DNA from: Comamonas sp. lk
Lineage (GTDB): Bacteria > Pseudomonadota > Gammaproteobacteria > Burkholderiales > Burkholderiaceae_C
DNA length: 64,000 bases
Assembly: GCA_945925985.1 (NCBI GenBank)
Contig: CAMELV010000004.1
Coordinates: forward strand, 124,001 to 188,000
Direction: 5' to 3'
The notes below the pieces were generated by a model that was not told the DNA's origin, did not search any database, and worked only from the letters and a program-made list of their open reading frames with translations. The translations under genes were made by a program, and so were the position numbers. This document shows, piece by piece, positions 26,578-35,900 of this stretch (the stretch's first letter is position 1; each line of letters starts with the position of its first letter).

Positions 26578-29250
26578 TCACCAGCCACCAGTCGGCTCTG
26601 GTGAGCGGCTCCAAGACCGCTCCAAAGCCTTCCAGCGTTCAAGTTGAAGGCCATGAAGCGTCGCTTGACGCCGACCGGCAGGACCCCAAGCGAAATCGGT
26701 CGCGCGCTTGGCATACAACGCCCAATCACGTTGCATTTTTTCAATCGTGTGTTGCGAGCTGCACTGGATAAGAGCAGCCTCAACATCTTTTCGTTCGTGC
26801 CCTGTCATTTTTAATCGCAGCGCCGCTTGTGCATCAATTCGTGACGTGTCCATGGGCCTGCCCTGCGCGTGTTTGCAGATGTCAGCCCGATGGATCGCAA
26901 AAGCCCTTTCAGCGGGCCCAAATGTGTCATCGTCAGAAAGTTCGAAATGTCCATTATGATGAACGTCATCACGATTTTTGAGTTCTTGCGTCACACGCGA
27001 AAGCCCAAAGTCCAGGGCATTGATCATGTCTGTCGCTTTGGCGCAATCCTGACGCACTGACGCGCGCACGTTGACGATGTGGTGGGGATGTCTTTCGCTG
27101 GTAGAACCCGGCATGGCATGACCAACGGCGCCCTGCCCGCACGCTTCGACTTGAACTTGATACTGAAATTTCATCAGATTTCCGAATTTCACAATCGCCT
27201 GGCTCGCATGCTCAAGATCGACAGCTGGCACGGTTAATAGCAACTCATAACGGCTTGGTTCAACCTCCATCACCGCTCGCGCTTCAAAACCGGCTTGCTG
27301 CAATTCAAGGAGCTGCTGTGCTGAGACGTTAGTGATACGCAATGTCATCCTGTCATCAAAAACCGCTTGGATCGTCCTGTCTTGTTTCAACGGACTTCCA
27401 CCCCGTGACTCATCAAGCATCCTAAATTCATGCTGGATCAAGTCTGCAACCGTCGTGTCATTCTGATTTCCCTCGACCGAAATCATCCTTTCAATGATGT
27501 TGCAACCATTGCCTCTGACATGGGACGCCCGTATTCGGTATCGCGGCGCTTGCATCGCCAAAACGTACGGAGTCAGGGCTTGTTGCATCGGAGCCCAGCT
27601 ACCGGCTTCCTGAGTATATTGACGCAACTTTTCGCGTGCCGCCGCCAATGGCGCCTGCAGCGCCGGATTGGCCAGGAAGATGCCGTTCTGTGCGGCCAAA
27701 TCAATGCATCGCTGCTGAAAGACAGCGCTGCCCTCAATTTCAAAGGCGCCCCATTTTTGGCCGGCCAGCTGCATCGCAGCGACGATCGCAGCATCGTCCA
27801 GATCGTCGCAAACATCAATATGATTTCCGTGATCGATGAATGCCACCGTATGCAAACCAGCAATTGTTTGTACTTTGCTGTACTGCACTTCGCTCCCCAG
27901 TGCATGTGCTTGGAACGCTCGGATGTCTCCGGGTGGCGCGGGTTTGCTTTCCGTTGCGCGTCCACTTGACATAGCTTTCAAACGGGGCCAGCGACTGTGG
28001 CGATAGCGCCATTCGTCCGCATCATCAGCAAACTGACCTTGCCGCAACCAACTCTCAAAATCTGGAAATCCTGAAAACTGCGCCTTAAACTCCGTTCGTT
28101 GGGTCTGGTGTCGAACCTTTAGGTTGAGCTTCTCTGCAACCTGCTGAGCCGCCAGGATGCTCCGCAGTGCCATTCTGGCGGCGCCTATTTGATTCCAATC
28201 TCCGTTCAAAATCTCCTGGCGCTGAACACGCTGTTGCGCCGTGAGTGCTTGTCTTGCTGCATCCTGCTCATTTTGCAATTGGCGTCGAGCCTGATCTCTG
28301 GCAGTGTAAAAAGCCTGGCGCTCTTGAATGAAAGTTTGCCACCTGGGGACTGCTGGCTCAACTGGCTGAAGGGCCTGTGACTTTTCCAGGGCAACTGGTG
28401 TCATCGCCAGGGTGCTATTGATTGAAGGCTGGTAAGGACCCAGTCGCTTCTGCACACGGATCAGCGAGGCGTTGCGGTCGATGCTGCTTGCCTTGACCGC
28501 TGTGTCTCCAACAAAGACTACAGCTCCACTGCCAGTTTTTACGTAGCGCATGCCCATTGATGCCAGGCTTTTATGCAGCTCATCCCAGTTGGAGGCGCCA
28601 GTGATCACTGGGCCTGCCTTTTCGATGGCCAGACGTTGTGCAGATTTGGCACCCGTTCGATGTTCCATGTCCTGGCTGTGTTGCCTTGGCCGTTTGGAGG
28701 ACTTGTCTCCATTGCCATATCTAGCGAGCTGGCCGTTGTCAGTCACTCGATACCGGCCATGCGCTTCACGTTCCCATCCCTGGGCGTGTTCAATCCGGGC
28801 AATGGCGCGGTGTATCCCCTCAAGGTCAAAACCACGGTTTGCTGCGGTCACTTTTTCTGTGACCGGATGCACTCGGGAAATTGCAACATGGCAATGCAAA
28901 TTGTCGGTGTCAAGGTGCAGCGCGTAAATGACGCCATGGCCTTCGAGTCCCAACTCGGTCATGAGCAGTCGAACTGCCTCGTCAACTTGATCAGGTGTTG
29001 GTTGCTCGCCTTCTCGCCAGCTGATCACCAAATGCATGACTGAATTGGCACTGGACTTGGCACCATCAGCCATCGCGGACATCTCGGCCTGGGCACTCTG
29101 CATGTCTTCGCTGATGAAGCCACTGCATGCGCTGTAAAGCACTTTTTCTTGTGTTTTGGATTTTTGGGGCTGCAATATGTAGTTTGTCAGACGCCTCGCG
29201 TACCCAGCCTTCGAGACGATAGCGCCGGACTCAATTTTCTTGATTATCAT
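26578..29250 (-). CDS. MOBP-type conjugative relaxase with LPD7 domain
   Basis: This is a relaxase of about 890 residues. The start is the ATG at 29250 (MIIKKIESGAIVSKAGYARRL), not the upstream in-frame extension, because the family begins with this strand. Tyr 17 or Tyr 24 is the nicking-tyrosine candidate. NLHCHVAISRVHP near residue 140 is the metal-binding His motif. A region of about residues 480-545 (VAFIDHGNHIDVCDD, AMQLAGQKWGAFEIEG) matches the LPD7 domain typical of large mobile-element relaxases. The enzyme nicks oriT and pilots the single strand into a secretion channel. The start overlaps the upstream accessory gene by 20 bp, and the oriT lies just upstream of the operon at 30098-30142. 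Confidence 0.9.
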   Translation of the reverse strand: MIIKKIESGAIVSKAGYARRLTNYILQPQKSKTQEKVLYSACSGFISEDMQSAQAEMSAMADGAKSSANSVMHLVISWREGEQPTPDQVDEAVRLLMTELGLEGHGVIYALHLDTDNLHCHVAISRVHPVTEKVTAANRGFDLEGIHRAIARIEHAQGWEREAHGRYRVTDNGQLARYGNGDKSSKRPRQHSQDMEHRTGAKSAQRLAIEKAGPVITGASNWDELHKSLASMGMRYVKTGSGAVVFVGDTAVKASSIDRNASLIRVQKRLGPYQPSINSTLAMTPVALEKSQALQPVEPAVPRWQTFIQERQAFYTARDQARRQLQNEQDAARQALTAQQRVQRQEILNGDWNQIGAARMALRSILAAQQVAEKLNLKVRHQTQRTEFKAQFSGFPDFESWLRQGQFADDADEWRYRHSRWPRLKAMSSGRATESKPAPPGDIRAFQAHALGSEVQYSKVQTIAGLHTVAFIDHGNHIDVCDDLDDAAIVAAMQLAGQKWGAFEIEGSAVFQQRCIDLAAQNGIFLANPALQAPLAAAREKLRQYTQEAGSWAPMQQALTPYVLAMQAPRYRIRASHVRGNGCNIIERMISVEGNQNDTTVADLIQHEFRMLDESRGGSPLKQDRTIQAVFDDRMTLRITNVSAQQLLELQQAGFEARAVMEVEPSRYELLLTVPAVDLEHASQAIVKFGNLMKFQYQVQVEACGQGAVGHAMPGSTSERHPHHIVNVRASVRQDCAKATDMINALDFGLSRVTQELKNRDDVHHNGHFELSDDDTFGPAERAFAIHRADICKHAQGRPMDTSRIDAQAALRLKMTGHERKDVEAALIQCSSQHTIEKMQRDWALYAKRATDFAWGPAGRRQATLHGLQLERWKALERSWSRSPEPTGGW

Positions 29251-29557
29251 TTGACAATCCCCGTATCGCCATGCGCAGTTCGGTGAGTGCCGCCGCCGTC
29301 TGTGATGCATATGCACCGCCGCTGCTGGTGTGTACAAATTTGAGCAGGCCACCGAGTCGCCGCAATTCACGCAGCATCGCCATGTCTGTTCGTGCAAAAA
29401 TGACTTTGTTTGCGGCCCTACTGCGAAATAGTTCTGAAAGCGTGATGCCGGCTATGTCAGCTTCTTCTGCCAGAAGCACTTTTTCAGTATGGGGCAGGCG
29501 CAGTTTGACGAAGTCGTTTTTGATCTCTTGGGCGTTCTGGGCGCGTGTCATGTTCAC
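29231..29557 (-). CDS. MobC/TraJ-like relaxosome accessory protein
   Basis: This 108-residue basic protein has the ribbon-helix-helix character of relaxosome accessory proteins: a KLRLPHTEKVLLAEEADIAG strand-helix, LSELFRSRAANK and a later LRRLGGLLKFVHT helix that is typical of MobC-like proteins. Such proteins bind the oriT inverted repeat and help melt the nic region for the relaxase. It overlaps the upstream gene by ATGA (29554-29557) and the relaxase start by 20 bp, so the three genes are coupled. Confidence 0.75.
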   Translation of the reverse strand: MNMTRAQNAQEIKNDFVKLRLPHTEKVLLAEEADIAGITLSELFRSRAANKVIFARTDMAMLRELRRLGGLLKFVHTSSGGAYASQTAAALTELRMAIRGLSNDNQEN

Positions 29558-29889
29558 CGCCCGTGTGATTGCATGGCAGCTTCTAATTGCAACCCTGAGC
29601 TCGAATCTTCGTTCGTTGGCTGGATGGGGTTCGATTTGCTTTTTTTATTACTGGGCTTGCGGGCGCGCTGTACGTATGACTTGAGGGTCGTAGTCGCAAT
29701 TGTCAGCCCGCCCGCTTTGAGTGCATCCGAGATTTGACTCAGCGTATATCCCCGCTTTTGCAAGGCAAGAATGTCCTTGGATAAAGCTTTCACAGTTTCT
29801 TGTGCGCTATGCTGGCGTACAGCATTGATGTCCGGCAGTTGTTGAAGATACAGTGACAGATCTCCAATTTCTTGTTTTGTCAATCCCAT
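29554..29889 (-). CDS. Small HTH-like protein, first gene of the mobilisation operon
   Basis: In this 111-residue protein a helix-turn-helix is plausible in residues about 48-76 (YTLSQISDALKAGGLTIATTTLKSYVQRAR), where a Gly turn separates two helices and a Leu-Lys-x-Tyr recognition helix follows. This resembles small TraK/MobC-type accessory proteins and operon regulators of mobilisation genes. The C-terminal third is Ser/Gln-rich and low in structure. The start has a GAGG site eight bases upstream. It lies 209 bp from the oriT nic motif, a position typical of a relaxosome or autoregulatory DNA-binding protein. Confidence 0.6.
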   Translation of the reverse strand: MGLTKQEIGDLSLYLQQLPDINAVRQHSAQETVKALSKDILALQKRGYTLSQISDALKAGGLTIATTTLKSYVQRARKPSNKKSKSNPIQPTNEDSSSGLQLEAAMQSHGR

Positions 29890-30285
29890 TTCATTTACCT
29901 CGTAGATTAAATTATTTCCCCTTCATGCTTGAAGGCCCTGATATTTAATATACAGCTTTAAATGAAACTCAATTATCAAACTCCAATTTTAATCACATAG
30001 TTATTGAAAATTTATTCACGAATCTTTCTGGGATTGTCAAAATAGTCTTGTTATTTACGATTAGACAAATCCACTCATGCAAAAGTCAAATGCAGACAGG
30101 ATGGATTGTGTGGACACATTTCTGCGAAATATGTCTACACAATTAGTTTCGCGTGTTCGGCGCTTCGCTTCTTTCACACATTTAATGCATAAATATTACT
30201 GCGGAAAAATATTCAAGGAAAAATAAAAGCGCCGAAAAGAATTTACTACGATGTTATTAAAGCAAAGATTCAAAACAACAGAATT
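29890..30285. other. A+T-rich spacer holding oriT
   Basis: The 396-bp gap between the mobilisation operon and the 3' end of the SNF2 helicase holds the oriT and presumably the mobilisation promoter in the A+T-rich stretch 29900-30060. TGCGGAAAAATATTC at 30200-30214 is shared in part with sites at 19539-19552 and 45986-45998. No gene is visible. Confidence 0.6.
30098..30142 (-). other. oriT: oriT: nic motif with adjacent 14-bp inverted repeat (RP4/R64 type)
   Basis: On the minus strand CATCCTG (30104-30098) followed by T matches the nic consensus YATCCTG|Y of RP4/R64-like MOBP systems; nicking is predicted between 30098 and 30097. Two bases from the motif lies a 14-bp inverted repeat, 30107-30120 and 30129-30142, with two mismatches and an 8-base loop. 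This is the arrangement known for R64 and RP4, where accessory protein binds the repeat beside nic. It sits directly upstream of the mobilisation operon. Confidence 0.85.
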
Positions 30286-32952
30286 TCAACCAACAAGTTT
30301 GTCAGGCCACAGCAGAATGATTTCGTGAATATCAGGCACCGAAAATGGTAAATCAAGTCCTGGCAAATACTTGTTCACTGCCAGCTTGGCTTGCTTAAGA
30401 AGACTCACAGCCATCGACGTATCCTGTATTTTTCCAACGCAATCTGTGGTGCTGAGGTCATTCAATATATTCAATAGCTGCCAATCTTTAAGGAACTCAA
30501 ACGACTCTTCATGCGCTGCCATTCCAACCACAACCTCTTGAACGTGGGCACCACCGTCAGTGACACGGTCACTGATATGAAACACCACAATCGGCTTGCC
30601 CAACCCCTTTGCAATGGCAACTGAACCAACAAAGTTTTGTGCTTGTTGCAGCGCACGCGCAACTAGAGGGTGCCCAACGCCCACCAAGTCAGTGCCGTTG
30701 TCAAGTTTTGCTTTGCGGTCAAAAACCATTCCGCTGTATTCCCTTCTGATTGCCGGATGATTAAGCCAGCGATCAGGCGTTTTGAATGACAGAGCCTCTC
30801 CGTCTGTCTTGACGCGCCTGCCATTAAGCGACAGGGCACCCAAAAAAAATGGTTTCAATGCGGGTAAATCTATGGGTGGCACATCCTTGAGGCCAGACAG
30901 ATCAAAACTCTGAGCGTGCCCAACCAGTTTTTTCACTGTTTCTATTGCCGTTTCACCACCAAAAGTCCGACTTTGCTCGTCAAACCAAGCGGCAATTTTT
31001 TCCTTGGGTATGTCTTTGGCTTGATGAAAAAGTTGATCAAAAAAGCCAGGGCTTGCCATGCCCAATACCAGTTGAAGCAAATCTTCGGGTTCATCCATTG
31101 CAGCTCCCAGCGCTTGCATGATGCTGGCAAGTTTGGTTTCAAGTTTTCCCCAAATCATGCCTTCAACGGTGTCAGGATTGCGAATCGAGACAACTTCAAC
31201 AACCGCTTTTTGACCATACCTATTCAACCGCCCCACCCGTTGATGCAGCCGCATGGGGTTCCATGGCAGATCAATATGAATCAATGCACTGCAACGTTCT
31301 TGCAAGTCAATGCCCTCACCACCAGCTTCGGTAGAAATTAAGAACCGAATGCGCCCGGCATTAAAGGCATCGCAGACATCGTCCCTTGGCGCACTCTTGC
31401 TAACCACTTGCCCAGAGGGCAATCGAATGTTGTCCAGGCGGTTGTCACCATTGATAAAACCAACGCAATCTGCCCCGTAGCGCGCCATCAAAGCGGACAC
31501 AACCAAAGCTTGTGTTTTTTTGTACTCGGTAAAAAATAGCACCGATCGATCTTCAAATCGCTCATGAACGATTTCAATGATCCGGTCCACCCGTGTTTCA
31601 TGAACCACTGCGTTGGCTGCAGTCAAAAGCTCATCCAAATACTTGGATTCATCCTCCATGAGCCGGAGTTGCCCTTGCTGGTTTTCTTTAATCCACTCCA
31701 CAATGGCTCGGCTTTGCTCATCGTTTTCAGGGTCGTTCTGATCATTACCTAACTCAACCCTGAGTTTTTCTGCCGCATCGTTCGTTCGCCCGCGCCTGGC
31801 TTCAAGCGCACCACGAACTGCTGCGACAGAACTAGATGCCAACTTTTGCAGTGCAATCAACACCAGTATGACCTGGCCACGCTGCTTACTGGAAAGCCCG
31901 CTGGCGTAGGCTTTGCCGAGCTGGATAAAGCTGGTCATCAGCTCATAGAAAAGAGCTTCTTGCGGGCTGTACCTGAAAGTTTCAGGGTACTGCCTGATTG
32001 GCTGAAACAGTAGCTTACCCGCCATGTCCGTTGCTTTTTGCTTGGCGTTGCGGATAAGAAAGGCCGGTAAAGCCTCCAGCATTAAGTTCTCAGGTCGCTT
32101 GGGGCCAAACCGTTTATCAAGCAGCCCCATCAGCGACCAAAAGCCAAAGTCCTTACCGCGATGCGGTGTACCGGTGAACAACAGGCAAGACTCGATCTTG
32201 CCGGATTCCTCAAGTTTTTCCATCAACTGCAAGGCAAGCGTCTTCTTTCCGGTTTCGTCCGCATACAGATGGTGCGCCTCATCCACCAACACCATGTCCC
32301 AGCCCGGCGCATCCAACAATCTTTCGTGTCGACCATTACTGTCTGCGCGCATAGTGGGCAGCGATGCCACCACCATGTTGTGCGTGTTCCAAAAATCTGC
32401 TTTGGGCGTATCAACCTCGGGCCGGTACATTGACATTCGGATATCAAACATCTGCCGCAGCCGTTCCTGCCATTGCTCAACCAATTTGGCTGGTGTCAGT
32501 ATCAACAAGCGTCGAACAGCCCCCTTGGCCAACAGTGGCCACAAGATCAAACCCGCTTCAATGGTTTTTCCCATGCCAACATCATCAGCCACCAGTTTGC
32601 GAATTGGCCAGGCGCGTAAGACACGGTGGCAAACCCAGAGCTGATGCGGCAGCAAAGAAATGCGCGACCGTGAGAAGACACCCCACGCATCGTTGACGGA
32701 TTGGATTGCCAACGCTTGAGCACGCAAAATAACTTCGGATGTTGGCGCAATTGCGCCCGATAGGATGGCTGCGTCCAACGCAAGCACTGGCTTGAGTTCC
32801 TGCGTTCGGACTTCCTCAAGGCCGTGCGTGAAACGGACAACAGTTGTCAACCCGCGATCAAATAGGACTTCGCCTTGACCATGTTTGGCATGAATGACTG
32901 CGCCACCTGCGAGGAATGTCAAGCTCGATTCACTTCGACTAGCGTCATTCAT
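30286..32952 (-). CDS. SNF2-family helicase coupled to the giant GHKL protein
   Basis: This is a helicase of about 888 residues. Motif I DDVGMGKTIEAG is near residue 122, motif II LVDEAHHLY near 218, motif III FTGTPHRGKDFG near 255, motif V STEAGGEGIDLQ near 550 and motif VI RVGRLNRYGQ near 580. An N-terminal 40 residues (GAVIHAKHGQGEVLF, VVRFTHGLEEV) resemble the small beta-barrel that precedes some SNF2/RapA helicases. The ATG at 32952 is chosen because it overlaps the stop of the upstream 2529-residue gene by eight bases (ATGAATGA); the extension to 32988 is rejected. It is a different branch from the BREX helicase at 11652. Likely partner of the giant ATPase in one defence system. Confidence 0.85.
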   Translation of the reverse strand: MNDASRSESSLTFLAGGAVIHAKHGQGEVLFDRGLTTVVRFTHGLEEVRTQELKPVLALDAAILSGAIAPTSEVILRAQALAIQSVNDAWGVFSRSRISLLPHQLWVCHRVLRAWPIRKLVADDVGMGKTIEAGLILWPLLAKGAVRRLLILTPAKLVEQWQERLRQMFDIRMSMYRPEVDTPKADFWNTHNMVVASLPTMRADSNGRHERLLDAPGWDMVLVDEAHHLYADETGKKTLALQLMEKLEESGKIESCLLFTGTPHRGKDFGFWSLMGLLDKRFGPKRPENLMLEALPAFLIRNAKQKATDMAGKLLFQPIRQYPETFRYSPQEALFYELMTSFIQLGKAYASGLSSKQRGQVILVLIALQKLASSSVAAVRGALEARRGRTNDAAEKLRVELGNDQNDPENDEQSRAIVEWIKENQQGQLRLMEDESKYLDELLTAANAVVHETRVDRIIEIVHERFEDRSVLFFTEYKKTQALVVSALMARYGADCVGFINGDNRLDNIRLPSGQVVSKSAPRDDVCDAFNAGRIRFLISTEAGGEGIDLQERCSALIHIDLPWNPMRLHQRVGRLNRYGQKAVVEVVSIRNPDTVEGMIWGKLETKLASIMQALGAAMDEPEDLLQLVLGMASPGFFDQLFHQAKDIPKEKIAAWFDEQSRTFGGETAIETVKKLVGHAQSFDLSGLKDVPPIDLPALKPFFLGALSLNGRRVKTDGEALSFKTPDRWLNHPAIRREYSGMVFDRKAKLDNGTDLVGVGHPLVARALQQAQNFVGSVAIAKGLGKPIVVFHISDRVTDGGAHVQEVVVGMAAHEESFEFLKDWQLLNILNDLSTTDCVGKIQDTSMAVSLLKQAKLAVNKYLPGLDLPFSVPDIHEIILLWPDKLVG

Positions 32953-35900
32953 TTTCAAGATCTCCCTCATAAACAACTGTATTCCCAAGTATCAGTTCTT
33001 GAAGTGCTTGATCTCGTGCCAGGATCAGCAATGGAATGTCGTAGGCTCCAGTGAACGTAGCGTCATCTCCCAAACTTTCACGCAACACACCGTATATCTG
33101 GTCACTTGTGACATCCTCGCCTGCCAGATCGTCAAAGCCTATGCCAACCAGCATTCTCCTCACAGCATTTCCAGGTTTATATGCCCACGCTTTAACAGCT
33201 TCGCCTTCAAGTACACCGCTCCGAAGCAATTCACGGATGACAACATGTTTACCCAATTTCAAACTACCTTTCAGGGTTGGCGCATGAATACCGGAACCAC
33301 TCATTTCAGGGTCAGCACTAGGCGAATAAAAACCTTTCATTTGAGATTGATTTCGATAATCAAGATTTTGAAAAATGTGGACGTAGACATCAAACCACTT
33401 TGCAATTCGATATAGCCGCGGAAAATTGTCCATCCAAATACTGTATGTCTCATCCTCAATTTGTTGCTCACCATACTCATTAAGCACATTCAACCAAGCT
33501 TGGCCATCGTGGTTTGGATTTGCATGACAAAAGACGTCCCAAAAGCCTTTGGATTGCATTTTGTCAATGAACCCCCGATTCTGATAATCGCGAACTCTAC
33601 CTTGACGTTGCATCAGGCCAATTGCAAATAACGTCATCCATGACGCGCGATCTTCATTAACACTTTCAAAGTGACGCGGTACGTTGGCAGGCCAGAATTC
33701 GCGATCAAATTTCTTTAGCTGCTCGACGCTATTTTCTTGCCACCAATCACGAATAGCTTCAAGGGCATCAGTACCTGTCTTCAACTCAGATTCGGGTTCT
33801 TCTTCCCCATGCTCTTCCCAAAGCGGTTTCGAGCTAAACATACCAAACAACTGATTTTTATCCTGAACAGACCAACCAACCAGATACGGTGACGATGGCT
33901 CTAATCCCTCGATCCATGAACCGTGAATTTTGAAGCTTATCCAGGAACGCACATCTGGGTTGCCCAACAAAAATCGTAATGCAGCGACCCTGCCAGACTG
34001 TGGAACCGGTGGCGATGCCAAAATCCATTCGGCAATCACATTTCCCTGGGGCCGTTCAAAGCCAGCATATCGTTGAATCAAAGCAAGTCCTTGCCCTTGA
34101 TAGGACGAATGCAAAATGCAACATGGCGGAGCAAACGGCAAACACTGTTTGTCAAACTCGGCACCTGTTTTCATCAATTGACGCCCTAGATGCCAGCTGC
34201 CGTCTTTGGCCTGAAACAAAAGTCCGCTAATTTTCTGCTTGATGTACTCGCTCTCTTCAAGTGAAGGCTCAATCAATAGCAGGCAAAGTGTGTCCATCAG
34301 TTCTGCGCTACAGCCTTTACTGGGCAACAAATCCAGCAGTAAATTGACGGACATCTCAGGCAACTCAAAGTCATCACTACGGGTTGAGCTGGCCTTTAAC
34401 TGTGCGGCCACACTCAGCGATACCCAACCTGAAACCGGAAAGCGGTCGATGAATTCAGGCCATTTTGTCAAGGCTTCACAGAATTTTTCCCATCTTGAAT
34501 TCAATGCCAAGCAAACCTTTTCAGGGCTGACAAAAGCGCACAGCGGCGCTGACAGACCGTTTGGAATCTCGCCTGCAATGGTCATAAATCGTTCAAGCAA
34601 ACTATGGCCAAACTGACCCAACAGTCGAATGGACTCCCCTTCATCGTTTTTGAGTGCTGGAAACTGCTCCCAAAACGTTGCCCAAAATTCAGATGCCGTC
34701 ACGTCCTTGGCTAGCTTGAATTGAGATCTTGTCCGCTCCCAATTGTCACGTGACCGACGTGTTGCTTGCAACACCAAATCAGCTGCAGTTGACCCCAGCC
34801 GGTCTGCCATAGCCAGATTAGAGCGGGCATTTTCACCATGGGGTAGCCCGCCGCGTCCAGTATCCAACTCAAACTGGCCGTTGAGTATGAATCCACTGGC
34901 CGCAGGCTCACGTGTCGGTGCGGTTACCCAAACACCTGGGGGGAAATGGTCAACATCATCTTGAAAACGAACAAAGCCTCGCGAACCCACCCTCAGAGCA
35001 AAACAACCACTTGCCATTCTGAAGTTAAGCAGTCGAGAGGTACTAAATCCATTTTTTGCAGGTAACTGAATCGCACCAATTTCGATCTGTTGCAAATCAT
35101 CAGTCAACGGTGTAGGCAACCACTGATGATTAGTTCCATTAACTTCTATTGATCGAATCTCCTTGCTGAACACGGCTTGGAGACCCGCGAGTGCCGAAAA
35201 TCGATCCGTGACTTGCGCTTGTTTATCTGCACGATTAATTTTGAACTCGACGACAGTGCCACGCAATCCTGGCGCATCAGGCAAACGATGTCGCTGCAAT
35301 AAATCATCAGAGTCAGTGGTTTCAATCCATTGCGTAGGCAGACACCCTCCAACAATTTTTGCCTTTAAGTCACCACTCCAAATGCATGGCGCGTCGGTGG
35401 CAAGTAGAACGCTCTTGAAACCAAGTCCAAACTTTCCGGTGAGGCCAGTTGTTTCGTCTTTGTCAGATGCAGCAAGTACCAACATACGTTGCAAATCTTC
35501 GCCATAAGATTCATTACGAGCGCTTCCATGCCCCATGTAGTTGATCGGTCGCCCCCAGTGCCCAAACCGAACTGTGTCACCGGTCGTCTCCATGACGAAG
35601 CGGCCAACATGGCTGGAGGGGTGAGCAACGGTCGAATCGCTTTGCATCAATGACTGAAGTTCAGTCACCGCATCGTCTGCGTTTTGCAAAATTTCAAACG
35701 CTATGCTAGATACTTCGTAGCGATTTTGCTCCACGCGTTGACGAATACCGTTCAGCACGGACTCTTGAACCTGTGGGTCCGAAGTCATTAGCCTTGACAA
35801 CTCTGCCTTGGCTTCTTCAATCGCTCGCTTAACCTGATCTGTCGCTTGCTTTGCTTCCTCTTTTTCGGCAAGACTACTTTCCAACTTCGCGAAAGAACTC

